25,513 nt of DNA from JAEUIA01 sp034440255 (lineage in GTDB: Bacteria > Planctomycetota > UBA1135 > GCA-002686595). The stretch lies in the NCBI GenBank assembly GCA_034440255.1, contig JAWXBU010000087.1, forward strand, positions 1 through 25,513, written 5' to 3'. How positions within the stretch are numbered: the first letter of the stretch is position 1; the number at the start of each line of letters is the position of its first letter. Positions 1 through 7,927 of the stretch are shown in pieces. Position numbers and translations under genes: made by a program. The notes below the pieces were generated by a model, which saw only the letters and a list, made by a program, of their open reading frames with translations, ran no database searches and had not been told where the DNA came from.

Positions 1-450
1 AAAGGGGTGTGGCGGCGGAGTGTGCTGAGTTGCTCGGGATGGAAACGTCAGCTCCGAGGAAGCTGGGCGTGGCGGCCAAGTGTGCTGAGCCGGCGACCAA
101 GTGCGGCTCCAGGTCGGAATGGAACCGTCGGTTCCGGTGGAGCTGGGTGTGGCGGCGGAGTGTGCTGAGTTGCTCGGAATGGATAACGTCAGTTCCCGTG
201 GATCTGGGCGTGGCGACCAAGTGCGGCTCCAGGTCGGAATGGAACCGTTGGTTCCGGTGGAGCTGGGTGTGGCGGCAGAGTGTGCTGAGTTGCTCGGAAT
301 GGATCCGTCCGTTCCAGTGCAGCTGGGTGTGGCGGCAGAGTGCGGCTCGACTGTCTGACCGGAAACGTCCCTTCCACTGACTCTCGGCGTAGCGGCCAAG
401 TGTGCCGGAACGCACGAACCTCTCTAGTTCCGAATGGATCCGACTCTGCC
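1..450. repeat. Degenerate 60-bp tandem repeat array
   Basis: About seven to eight units with a period near 60 bp are visible. A GGCGGCGGAG / GGCGGCCAAG / GGCGACCAAG core recurs at 11, 71, 91, 151, 212, 271, 331 and 391, giving spacings of 60, 20, 60, 61, 59, 60 and 60. Two flavours of the half following the core alternate: GTGTGCTGAGTTGCTCGG and GTGCGGCTCCAGGTCGG. Bases 121-180 and 241-300 differ at only two positions. Each unit also holds a small inverted repeat, for example GGAACC-GTC-GGTTCC at 121-135, degenerate in other units. The array decays towards tyrS and continues past the left window edge. Because the period is a multiple of three, several frames stay open across it; I do not regard these as genes. 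Confidence 0.85.
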
Positions 451-493
451 TCTTGATCGGTAGCGAACGGCGCGCACACTCATCCGCCTAGTC

Positions 494-1690
494 ATGCAAA
501 ACGAGATCGCTCGCCAGGTAGAAGTTTTCAGGCGCGGCATCGTCGACATGCTCGAAGTGCGCGAACTCGAGGAGCGTATTGGCGAAAGCCTGCGTGCGAA
601 ACGACCGCTTCGCATCAAGTTCGGTATGGATCCGACGAGCCCGGATTTGCACGTCGGTCATGCGGTTCCCCTCATGAAACTGCGCGCTTTGCAAGACCTC
701 GGTCACCAGGTCGTACTCATCGTCGGCGACGCGACCGCGATGGTCGGAGATCCCTCGGGCCGCAACAAATTGCGACCGCCGCTCACGCGCGAGGACGTCG
801 AAGTCCATTTGCAGACGTACGTCGCACAAGTGGGGCGCGTGCTCGACATGGGCAAGACCGAAGTGCGTCGCAATTCCGTCTGGTTCGATCAGATGGATTT
901 TCAGGACGTGTTGAAGCTGGCTTCGCGCATGACCGTCGCGCGCATGATCGAGCGCGACACGTTTCAAAAACGCATCGCGGAGAACGAGCCGATCGGGATC
1001 CACGAGCTCTTGTATCCGCTGATGCAAGGTTGGGATTCGGTGATGATCCGCTGCGACATGGAACTCGGCGGAACCGACCAGTTGTTCAACTTGTTGCGCG
1101 GCCGTGACCTGCAGCGTGAGGAAGGTCAAGCGGGCCAGATCTGCTTCACCACACGACTCTTGAACGGCTCCGACGGCCGCAAGATGAGCAAGAGCTACGG
1201 CAACGCGATCACGTTCAACGATTCCGCGACCGAGATGTTCAGGAAGTTGACTTCAGTCCCGAACGAGGCGCTCGGCGATTGGTTCGTCACCCTCACGAAT
1301 GTCGAAGAGGGTGAGATCGAACGGCTCGTGGCCGGCGACTTCAAGGCCGCAAGTCTGCGTTTGGCCGCCGAAATCACGACGTTTTTCCACGGCGCCAGTG
1401 CAGCGCAGGCGGCGCGCGAGGACTACGAGCGCAGGCGGAAGGGCGGCATCCCCGACGACGTCGCGACACACGCTTGGCCGGACGAGAGTGATTCGATCCC
1501 GCTCATGAATCTGCTCCACAAAGTCGGACTCGCGAAGTCGACGAGCGAAGGGCGACGCGACGTCGAAGGCGGCGGCGTCAAGATCGACGGCATCGTGCAC
1601 AAGGACGCGAAGTTCCAGGTCGCGCGACCGACGGACTCGATCGTGCTGCAAGTCGGAAAGAACCGCTTCGCGCGCGTGACTCCGCGCTGA
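494..1690 (+). CDS. tyrS: Tyrosyl-tRNA synthetase
   Basis: A cytoplasmic class I aminoacyl-tRNA synthetase that charges tRNA-Tyr with tyrosine using ATP. The 398-residue length is normal for the family. The ATP-binding HIGH signature appears as HVGH (residues 53-56) and the KMSKS loop is exact (230-234). The tyrosine-pocket region reads YPLMQGWDSV with the downstream GGTDQLFNLL block (192-201), typical of the TyrZ-like subgroup. A C-terminal S4 RNA-binding domain covers roughly residues 335-398. The ATG at 494 gives a natural N-terminus; no convincing Shine-Dalgarno lies in front of it. The gene appears monocistronic: upstream is the 60-bp repeat array, and downstream a convergent gene lies only 4 bp away. 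TrpRS is excluded by the GGTDQ block and the S4 tail. Confidence 0.97.
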   Translation: MQNEIARQVEVFRRGIVDMLEVRELEERIGESLRAKRPLRIKFGMDPTSPDLHVGHAVPLMKLRALQDLGHQVVLIVGDATAMVGDPSGRNKLRPPLTREDVEVHLQTYVAQVGRVLDMGKTEVRRNSVWFDQMDFQDVLKLASRMTVARMIERDTFQKRIAENEPIGIHELLYPLMQGWDSVMIRCDMELGGTDQLFNLLRGRDLQREEGQAGQICFTTRLLNGSDGRKMSKSYGNAITFNDSATEMFRKLTSVPNEALGDWFVTLTNVEEGEIERLVAGDFKAASLRLAAEITTFFHGASAAQAAREDYERRRKGGIPDDVATHAWPDESDSIPLMNLLHKVGLAKSTSEGRRDVEGGGVKIDGIVHKDAKFQVARPTDSIVLQVGKNRFARVTPR

Positions 1691-1702
1691 CGCGTCAGCG
1701 CG
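1683..1702. terminator. Palindrome covering two convergent stop codons
   Basis: A perfect 20-bp palindrome, CGCGCTGACG and its reverse complement, is centred in the 4-bp gap between tyrS and the DUF1573 gene. The TGA of tyrS (1688-1690) and the TGA of the minus-strand gene (1695-1697) occupy symmetrical positions in it. It could act as a compact bidirectional terminator, but there is no loop and no T-run on either side, so the role is inferred from position only. Confidence 0.45.
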
Positions 1703-2858
1703 ACGAACCTGCGTAGGGGACCACGATCCGAGGCATGTGCGGATCGTCGGTTTCGATCACCGCGCGACCGTGAAACGGCCCGAGTTTCAAACTCGACTTC
1801 GTGCGCAGCGTGAGCAAGTGACGCTGCGCGCGACCGTCCTCGTCCGGCGCCGTGGGCGTCGTGATCAATTCCAGATCGGCGCTGTCGTCGCCTTCGAGCC
1901 GCGCGGAGAGCACTCTGATTTTTGCGCCCGGCACGAGCGCCAACAGCTCGGCCTCCAAGCTGCCACCTTGGGCGCGATCGACGATCGACATCTGCAGCAC
2001 GCCGGGAGAGACGATGATGTCGGGCGCGATCTGCGCCAGAATGGGCACCGAGAATTGCGCTCCGTCGCCGGTTCCGTCGGCAGTCGTCGTCGAGAGCACC
2101 ACGCGTCCTTGCGCCGGCCCGATCGGCAGACCGGGCGGCGCAGTTGCGACCAAGATCCAGAAAGGCTCGCCGTTCGCACTCGACTCTTGGAGCTCGGCAG
2201 TGAACGTGCCTTCGACGGACGCGATCGCTTTGATCTTCGAGCCATCGCCTTTGACGGCCGTGCTGATGTCGGTGCGCGCGCTCTTGCCGGCACTCTGGGG
2301 CGTCAGACCGAGCTCGATCTTCACGGGAGCAGCGCGAAACGCCTTGATCACCTTCAAGTGCATCTCGAGCGTCAGGTAGGGATTCGTGTTCGAATCCGTG
2401 CGAATGCGGACCTGGCTGAGTTTGTCCAAGTTGGGCGTTTCGACGAGCGTCGTGTCGATGCCGATCTCGATCTCGACTTTCACTCCGGCGGGCAACGTGA
2501 TCACTTCGCGCCCGCGCTCGATCGAGCCCTCGACGCGCTCGCCGTCGGCGCCGACGTAACCGGCGCGCGGAGTCGTGCAACCGCACGACGGCAGCATGTC
2601 CTTGAGGACGAGCGGGCGCCCTTCGGTGTTCTCGAGAACGAACGTGTGGCGCAGACGCTCGCCCCACAAAACGTTGCCGAAGTCGTGGTAGTAGGGGCGC
2701 GCGCTCGTCGCATTGACGATCACGAGTCCGCCTTCGCCGACCTTCTTCGTCGACCCAGTGGAGGTCGCACTTTGTTCCGCGTTGGCCGCGTCGTGCTGCG
2801 TGCACGCGCCAAGCATCGGAAGTACGAGCGCGAGAGCGAGGAGTTTCATGTTCGGCAT
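1695..2858 (-). CDS. DUF1573-domain lipoprotein
   Basis: A predicted envelope lipoprotein of 387 residues and unknown function. The N-terminus MPNMKLLALALVLPMLGAC is a lipoprotein signal with the acylated Cys at position 19. The following segment (HDFGNVLWGERLRHTFVLEN, then PSCGCTTPR) is the characteristic DUF1573 immunoglobulin-like domain with its CGCT turn. The remaining ~270 residues are beta-rich with no recognised family and may hold further Ig-like modules. An upstream ATG at 2888 would overlap the preceding gene and put 13 extra residues before the signal, so the start at 2858 is preferred; 2849 is also possible. It lies 19 bp after the SGNH hydrolase gene and is probably co-transcribed with it. 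DUF1573 proteins are common in Planctomycetota and Bacteroidota. Confidence 0.85.
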   Translation of the reverse strand: MPNMKLLALALVLPMLGACTQHDAANAEQSATSTGSTKKVGEGGLVIVNATSARPYYHDFGNVLWGERLRHTFVLENTEGRPLVLKDMLPSCGCTTPRAGYVGADGERVEGSIERGREVITLPAGVKVEIEIGIDTTLVETPNLDKLSQVRIRTDSNTNPYLTLEMHLKVIKAFRAAPVKIELGLTPQSAGKSARTDISTAVKGDGSKIKAIASVEGTFTAELQESSANGEPFWILVATAPPGLPIGPAQGRVVLSTTTADGTGDGAQFSVPILAQIAPDIIVSPGVLQMSIVDRAQGGSLEAELLALVPGAKIRVLSARLEGDDSADLELITTPTAPDEDGRAQRHLLTLRTKSSLKLGPFHGRAVIETDDPHMPRIVVPYAGSSR

Positions 2859-2877
2859 TGCGCTCGAGGAGATGGCG

Positions 2878-4218
2878 TCACTTCGCAAGCAATGTGCCCA
2901 GCAAGTACTCCGACACGAGCTTGCCGATCAGGTTCGATCCCGAATCGTTCGGGTGCACTTCGGAGAAGAACAGGCCTGCGCGGCGACCCTTGCCGACGAT
3001 CTTGCGCGCTTCGGCTTCGGCGGCTGCATCGTCGAGTTCGGGCTTGCTCGCTTTCTGACGATCGCGCTCGGCGTACAGTTCGTTTTCGATCGCTTTCTCG
3101 ACGATTTCCGCACACTCGAAGAGCGGGATGCCGCGCTCGTTCGCGAGTTCGCGTTGGATGTTCTGGATGCGACCGAAGGCCGTGAGTTGATCGGGGATCG
3201 AATTCTTCGCGTCGTTTAAGTGCCAGCGCGGAAACGCTTGCGTGACGATCAACACCTGCGCTCCGGATTGCTTCACGAGCGAGATGATGTTGTTCAGATT
3301 GCGGCGGTAGGTCGTGAAACCCATCTCCGGCAGCGGTTTGCCAGCCGCCGTGTGCACGTACGCATCGTCGTTGTTGTTCGCGAAATTCTTGACGCCGAAG
3401 AAGAACAAGTCGGAGCGCGCTTGAACGTAATCGGTCATGTAGCGGCGCCAGATCAAGTACGTGCGCGAATGCGCCAGCAATTCGTCGATGCGCGAGGGCC
3501 GATCGGTGAACCACGTCGCGCGCCAATGCGTGTTGTCGCGTTGCGGCTCGCCGCCAGGCGTGTAGAGCGCGCAACGCATGTCGTTGATCGCTTCGTACAC
3601 GATCACGAGATCCGGCTGCAGATCGAGCGCACGCAGTTCGAGATTGATCAGCATTTCGAAGCTCGACCAACCGGGCACGCCGACGTTGACGACTTCGAAC
3701 TTGCGACCACCGCCGCCAGCGTTGAGATAGTCTTCGAGTTTCTGCGACCACACTGCGGCATCACAGCTCTCGCTCTGTCCGTACACGCTCGAACCGCCGG
3801 TCGTGACGATCCGGAAGACACCCGGCGGCTTCTCCCAAGTCGTTTCCTTGCCGCGGAAACCCATCGAGTTGTGCCGTGCTTGTTGATCGGCGCCCTCGGG
3901 CGTCGAAAAATTCGGCGAAAGCACGTACCCGAGGTAGGGATGCGGCTCCGTGCGCGCCTTCTTCAATTGATCCGCACGCAACATGGTGCCGTACTCGAGC
4001 ACGCCGTAAGAGAGCTTCTCGATCAAGTCGGGCTCGTGCAGTCGCTTCATCATCTCTTCGCGCTGCTCTTTGTCTTGCTTGCGCGACTCGATGATGCCGT
4101 CGCACACGCGCGAGCCGATCTCGAGCACGAGCACGAGCAGCCCGAGCACGATTCCGAGCACGATCGACAAAGTGCGCCACCAGGGACGCGCACGGTTCAC
4201 GACTTGTGTTTCGCTCAT
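2878..4218 (-). CDS. Membrane-anchored SGNH/GDSL hydrolase
   Basis: A 446-residue protein with a single N-terminal transmembrane segment (about residues 14-36, WWRTLSIVLGIVLGLLVLVL) and a periplasmic SGNH-hydrolase domain. Block I is TTGGSSVYG with the likely nucleophile Ser143. Block II is the NVGVPGWSS segment with its conserved Gly. Block III is EAINDMR with Asn212/Asp213. Block V is SEVHPNDSG with His422. The usual DxxH reads SxxH, so Ser419 replaces the expected Asp, although Glu420 is adjacent. Such enzymes are esterases or acyltransferases acting on lipids or glycans; the substrate cannot be told. The start at MSETQ is chosen because the longer reading would extend into the divergent gene at 4296. 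It is the first gene of a two-gene minus-strand unit with the DUF1573 lipoprotein. Confidence 0.88.
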   Translation of the reverse strand: MSETQVVNRARPWWRTLSIVLGIVLGLLVLVLEIGSRVCDGIIESRKQDKEQREEMMKRLHEPDLIEKLSYGVLEYGTMLRADQLKKARTEPHPYLGYVLSPNFSTPEGADQQARHNSMGFRGKETTWEKPPGVFRIVTTGGSSVYGQSESCDAAVWSQKLEDYLNAGGGGRKFEVVNVGVPGWSSFEMLINLELRALDLQPDLVIVYEAINDMRCALYTPGGEPQRDNTHWRATWFTDRPSRIDELLAHSRTYLIWRRYMTDYVQARSDLFFFGVKNFANNNDDAYVHTAAGKPLPEMGFTTYRRNLNNIISLVKQSGAQVLIVTQAFPRWHLNDAKNSIPDQLTAFGRIQNIQRELANERGIPLFECAEIVEKAIENELYAERDRQKASKPELDDAAAEAEARKIVGKGRRAGLFFSEVHPNDSGSNLIGKLVSEYLLGTLLAK

Positions 4219-4235
4219 CTTGTGTACTGCAGTCG

Positions 4236-4278
4236 AGGATAGGCGACCTGTTGAGATGCGTCCAGCGACGTGTACGCT
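4236..4278. promoter_or_regulatory. Possible divergent promoters
   Basis: The 77-bp gap between the divergent starts at 4218 (-) and 4296 (+) must hold both promoters. On the plus strand TTGAGA (4251-4256), a 16-bp spacer and TACGCT (4273-4278) resemble -35/-10 boxes. On the minus strand TGGACG (complement of 4259-4264), a 17-bp spacer and TATCCT (complement of 4236-4241) do the same. The two overlap. Matches are moderate and planctomycete promoter consensus is poorly defined. Confidence 0.3.
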
Positions 4279-4295
4279 TCGGGGCTCCGAGAAGC

Positions 4296-4652
4296 ATGGC
4301 ACGTTCGTCCACATCAGGCCGTTCCAAGTCGGGCGGGTTCATTTCGCACCGCGTTTTGATCGCAGTCGAAGCCCTGCTCTTCCTCGGCGTCGCGAAGGAT
4401 TGGGTCTTCGCGCTGCTCTTGAGATCGTCGCTGCCCAACTGGGGCAAAGTGGCGCTCGTGATGGCGACGACGATCGGTCTCTTCGGCGGTTTCTTTCTCG
4501 TCGTCGGCAGATTGATGTCGCGGACGGTCAAGACCACGCACAAAGCGGCGGAGCGCTTGCCCTTCGCATTGCCGACGCTCGCCATCCACGGACTGCTGCT
4601 TTTCGTGCTCTTTCTCTTGTACGCGAGCATGTTGAAGCTGTCGGTGTTCTAA
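4296..4652 (+). CDS. Small integral membrane protein, unknown function
   Basis: I do not recognise this 118-residue protein. The sequence shows a basic, Ser-rich N-terminus (MARSSTSGRSKSGG) followed by about three hydrophobic segments: VLIAVEALLFLGVAKDWVFALLL, KVALVMATTIGLFGGFFLVVG and a C-terminal LAIHGLLLFVLFLLYASML. Polar stretches of RTVKTTHKAAERL type separate them. The ATG at 4296 is preferred to the upstream one at 4206, which would run into the divergent SGNH gene. Its stop is 11 bp before the molybdoenzyme gene, so it heads a likely three-gene operon. It could be a membrane partner of the molybdoenzyme, but I see no clear haem-ligand pattern like that of YedZ/MsrQ, so this is only contextual. 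Confidence 0.7.
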   Translation: MARSSTSGRSKSGGFISHRVLIAVEALLFLGVAKDWVFALLLRSSLPNWGKVALVMATTIGLFGGFFLVVGRLMSRTVKTTHKAAERLPFALPTLAIHGLLLFVLFLLYASMLKLSVF

Positions 4653-4663
4653 TTCGCGGCGCC

Positions 4664-5392
4664 ATGACGCCTGAGCGACCGGACCTCGTCGAAAAGCGAC
4701 TGAAGTACATTGCGCGGGCGAAGTCGATGAAGCCCGAAACCGTGGACGTCGCGTTCCACGGAATGAAACCGCTGGGTACCGGCCCGACGAATCGCCACGG
4801 CATGCCGCAATTGCCGACGGGGCAGCGTGCGGTCCCCAATTGGCCCGTGCTCGATCTAGGCGACTTGCCGAAGGTCTCGCTCGCTGCGTGGCGACTCGTG
4901 CTCGGCGGTGCCTGCGAGAACCCTGTGACGCTCACATGGGACGAGTTCTTGGCGCTCGGCGTCGTCGCAGACACGAGTGACTTCCACTGCGTCACGACGT
5001 GGAGTCGCATGGACAATCGTTGGAAGGGCGTGCGCTTCGCGACGCTGGCGGACCTCGCCGTGCCGCGCGAGTCCGCGCGTTTCGTGCGCACCGCCGGCTA
5101 CGACAAGATGCCGGGCACCGACATCCCGTACACCACGAACTTGCCGCTCGTGCGCGCGCTCGAGCCGGACGTGTTGCTCGTCCACGAGTGGGAAGGCCAG
5201 CCGCTGCCCGTCGAACACGGTGGCCCGTGTCGCATGATCACGCCCAAGCTGTACGCGTGGAAGGGCGCCAAGTGGATCCATCGGATCGACTTCCTCGAAA
5301 ACGACGAGCCGGGCTTCTGGGAAGTGCGCGGCTATTCGAACAGCGCCGAACCGTGGTTCGACGACCGCTACAGTTCGCGCGAGAGAGATTGA
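4664..5392 (+). CDS. Sulfite-oxidase-like molybdopterin oxidoreductase
   Basis: A 242-residue protein made almost entirely of the sulfite-oxidase/YedY (MsrP) molybdopterin-binding fold. The segment TSDFHCVTTWSRMDNRWKGV places Cys109 as the thiolate ligand of molybdenum, a hallmark of the family. Further family features are the PYTTNLPL stretch, LLVHEWEGQPLPVEHGGPCRMITPKLYAWKGAKW and the C-terminal FWEVRGYSN. There is no twin-arginine signal or membrane segment, so it resembles the short cytoplasmic COG2041 proteins more than periplasmic MsrP. No dimerisation or haem domain is present. The physiological substrate is unknown; sulfite, a sulfoxide or another oxo-compound are possible. The upstream membrane protein and the HEAT protein 4 bp downstream suggest one transcript. 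Confidence 0.92.
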   Translation: MTPERPDLVEKRLKYIARAKSMKPETVDVAFHGMKPLGTGPTNRHGMPQLPTGQRAVPNWPVLDLGDLPKVSLAAWRLVLGGACENPVTLTWDEFLALGVVADTSDFHCVTTWSRMDNRWKGVRFATLADLAVPRESARFVRTAGYDKMPGTDIPYTTNLPLVRALEPDVLLVHEWEGQPLPVEHGGPCRMITPKLYAWKGAKWIHRIDFLENDEPGFWEVRGYSNSAEPWFDDRYSSRERD

Positions 5393-5396
5393 AACG

Positions 5397-7727
5397 ATGC
5401 TGAACGCCCTCATTTGCGCCTGTTTTCTGCTGCAATCCACCGACTTCGAAAAGGGGATCAAGGCCAAAGAAGTCGAAGTGAGGCTCGCCACCGTGCAAGT
5501 GCTCGTGCGCGACTCCGATCCGAAGACGGAGAAGTTGCTCGTCGCCGCGACGCGCGACGAAGACTGGGAAGTCGCCTTGCGCGCGACGGAAGGATTAGGC
5601 GAGCGCGGCGCGAAATCGGCGGTCGACGCGCTCGTGAAGTTGGCGCTCGAAGCACCCATTCGGCGCATCCGCGTCGCAGCAGCGCGCTCGCTCTTGGTGA
5701 TCGCGCCCGACGAATCGGCGACGGTGTTGGCGCGGCGACTCGCCACGAACGACGCGGTGCCTGCGCTCGAAGCGTTGGCGATCCTGCTCTCCGGGCGCGA
5801 GACGAAAGCGGACCTGGGCGCTGTCGCGAAAGCGGCCGACAAGAACAAGGACGAGAATGCGCGCGCCGCTGCGGCCGCCGTCGTCGGTGCCGCGAGTTGG
5901 AAGGAGCGCGAGAAGACGCTCGCGAAGATCATCGGCGGGGATTCGGTGCGCTCGGCCTCGGCAGCGCTCGACTCGATCGCGCAATCTCCGCGCGCCGGCG
6001 ATCTCGCCTTGATGCTCGAAGTGCTCGCGAAGCCGAAGCTCGACGACTGTGTGGAACGTCGCGCGGTCGAGGCCGCACGCGCGATCTTCCACGCGCCCGA
6101 CTCGAAGCTCGACGAAGCGAAAATCGCCGAGACTCTCGCGCCGCTGCTCGCGTCGAAGACGCCGGCAGTCGTGGCGCGCGCCGCGCGTCTGGTCGAGCGC
6201 ATTTCGACTGTGGCCCTGACGAACGCGACCGGAACGGCGCCGCGCGCGGTGATGGGCCCCGACCTGGCCGTGAACGTGCTGAAACCGGCACTCGAACACA
6301 CCGATCCGCTGCCGCGCGCGACGGCGGCGAAGGCGCTCGCGAAGTTCGGTATCGGCGCGATCGAAGTCGCACGCTCCATGGCCAAGGACGACAAATCGCC
6401 GCGCGTACGGCGCGCCGCGTTCGAATCGATGTGCAAGCTGGGCGCCGTCTCGGAGGAGCCGAACCGCGCCGTCGCGCTCCACTTGCTCGCGACCGACGTC
6501 GACGCCGAGGTGCGGCGCACTGCGGCCGTGAAATTGGGCGTGAGCGGCCTCGTCGAAGTCGTGGAACCGCTGACCGTGGCGCTGCTCGACAAGGATTGGG
6601 GCGTGGCCGTGTGCGCGGCCGTGTCGCTCGGCTTGACACAAGCCGGCCCTGCGATCGAGCCGCTCGCGAAGCTCACGAAGTCGAGTCCCGATTGGAAACT
6701 GCGCGCCGCCGCGGTCGTGGGGCTCTCGCGCCTGTACTTGACGTCGACGATACCGCCGACGATCGAAGCGCTTGCCGACACCGACCCGTTCGTCGTGCGC
6801 TGCGCCCACGCGCAATTGATGGCCGTCGCGCGCGAAAGATTCGAACCCAAGCGCGACCTCTGGCTCGCGTGGTGGGAGAAGAACAAGACGACCGTCATCC
6901 TCGTCGATCCGAAGAAGCAAGAAGAGATGCGCAAGCGCTTCAGCAGTTCGGAGACGTCCGTCCCGGAGATCTTTCGCGACATGGACGTGGTCGTGCTCGA
7001 GTCGCGCGGGGATCACATCGAGAAGGTCCTCGAGAGTCAGAAGATCGAGCACAGGAAGACGATGGCCGGCAAAATCACCGCGAACGGGCTGACGTCCGAC
7101 GGACTCTTCATCGCGAATTGCACGGGCGAGATCGAGGAGCCCGACGTCGAGCGTCTGCGGTGGTTCGTGCTCGCCGGCGGACATTTGTTCGGTTCGTGCT
7201 GGGCCTTGCACGAGACGATCGAGCGCGCGCTGCCGGGCCCCATCGCCAAGTACGAAACGGCGAGCGAAGTCCTGGCCACCGTCGAAGCGCGCGTGTGCGC
7301 GGTCGACAGTCCTTACTTGGAGGGCGTCTTCTTGCGCGGCGTGCAACCGATGTACGCACTCGAAGGCGCGCACGTCATCGACGTGCGTGAACCCGAGCGT
7401 GCCGAAGTCCTGATCGACAGCCCCGAGTGCGCGGACGCGTTCGGTTGCGGCAACCTCGCGGCGTGGTTCGAGGCCGGGCACGGCACGGTGCTCGACAGTG
7501 CGAACCACTTCGAAGCGCAAGGGTTGCAGAGCGCCTCGAACGCGCAGAAGCCGATCGAACGCCAGGCGTATGCCGTCGATCACATGGGACTGCCGCTCGA
7601 CAAATTGCGCGCGGTCAAGAACGCCGAATGGTGGTCGAATTCCGAGAAGGCCTCGCGCGAGATCACCGACTTGTCCGTATTCCGCTTGGTGACGAACTTC
7701 GTGCGCTTGCGGCGGCTCGAGCGCTGA
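5397..7727 (+). CDS. HEAT-repeat protein with amidotransferase-like C-terminal domain
   Basis: A 776-residue, two-part protein. The hydrophobic start (MLNALICACFLLQ) may be a short export signal. Residues ~20-485 are HEAT/PBS-lyase-like helical repeats, visible as recurring V.VR.AAA..L, AVEALAKL and DKDWGVAVCAAVSLG patterns. A WLAWWEKNK linker (around residue 488) often ends such arrays in planctomycete proteins. Residues ~515-776 look like a flavodoxin-like/class I amidotransferase-like fold: FRDMDVVVLES, LFIANCTGEIEEPDVERLRWFVLAGGHLFGSCWALHE and the GHGTVLDSANHFE block. Cys601 in GSCW sits where a nucleophile elbow would be, but a full Cys-His-Glu triad is not assignable. It resembles ThuA- or DUF4159-like proteins. 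It starts 4 bp after the molybdoenzyme gene, behind a GAGAGAGA purine tract. HEAT assignment is firm; the C-terminal call is tentative. Confidence 0.75.
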   Translation: MLNALICACFLLQSTDFEKGIKAKEVEVRLATVQVLVRDSDPKTEKLLVAATRDEDWEVALRATEGLGERGAKSAVDALVKLALEAPIRRIRVAAARSLLVIAPDESATVLARRLATNDAVPALEALAILLSGRETKADLGAVAKAADKNKDENARAAAAAVVGAASWKEREKTLAKIIGGDSVRSASAALDSIAQSPRAGDLALMLEVLAKPKLDDCVERRAVEAARAIFHAPDSKLDEAKIAETLAPLLASKTPAVVARAARLVERISTVALTNATGTAPRAVMGPDLAVNVLKPALEHTDPLPRATAAKALAKFGIGAIEVARSMAKDDKSPRVRRAAFESMCKLGAVSEEPNRAVALHLLATDVDAEVRRTAAVKLGVSGLVEVVEPLTVALLDKDWGVAVCAAVSLGLTQAGPAIEPLAKLTKSSPDWKLRAAAVVGLSRLYLTSTIPPTIEALADTDPFVVRCAHAQLMAVARERFEPKRDLWLAWWEKNKTTVILVDPKKQEEMRKRFSSSETSVPEIFRDMDVVVLESRGDHIEKVLESQKIEHRKTMAGKITANGLTSDGLFIANCTGEIEEPDVERLRWFVLAGGHLFGSCWALHETIERALPGPIAKYETASEVLATVEARVCAVDSPYLEGVFLRGVQPMYALEGAHVIDVREPERAEVLIDSPECADAFGCGNLAAWFEAGHGTVLDSANHFEAQGLQSASNAQKPIERQAYAVDHMGLPLDKLRAVKNAEWWSNSEKASREITDLSVFRLVTNFVRLRRLER

Positions 7728-7797
7728 AAGCGGCGCCGCACCGAGCGCTCGTCAGCGTCCGTTTGCCGCCCCCGGAATGCGGACCCTTGATCGAACA

Positions 7798-7822
7798 ACG
7801 GTCGTTTTCAGCCGTATTTTTT
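7798..7822 (+). terminator. Weak intrinsic terminator candidate
   Basis: A short stem, ACGGT pairing with GCCGT (one G-T pair) around an 8-base loop, is followed at once by A and six T residues (7817-7822). It lies 70 bp after the HEAT-protein stop and about 105 bp before the GH127-like gene. The stem is only 5 bp, so the evidence is mainly the T-run in otherwise GC-rich DNA. The rest of the 200-bp gap holds nothing else I can identify. Confidence 0.35.
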
Positions 7823-7927
7823 GGACTTTGGCCCTCGCGCGTGCGGCCGCGGCGACGTAGCGGGTAAACTCTCCGCCCCCTGATTCAAAGATCACGTTCC
7901 ACGCGGCGTACCGCGCGCTCACCACTC

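Noticed and set aside
9..380. Open frame of 123 codons across the 60-bp array
   Set aside because: The period is divisible by three, so an unbroken unit stays open in more than one frame. The single-base length changes between units (61 and 59) would break a repeat protein, and no known domain or signal is seen.
1..450. CRISPR array
   Set aside because: The repeats are contiguous and degenerate over the full 60-bp unit, with no unique spacers of constant length and no cas gene nearby.
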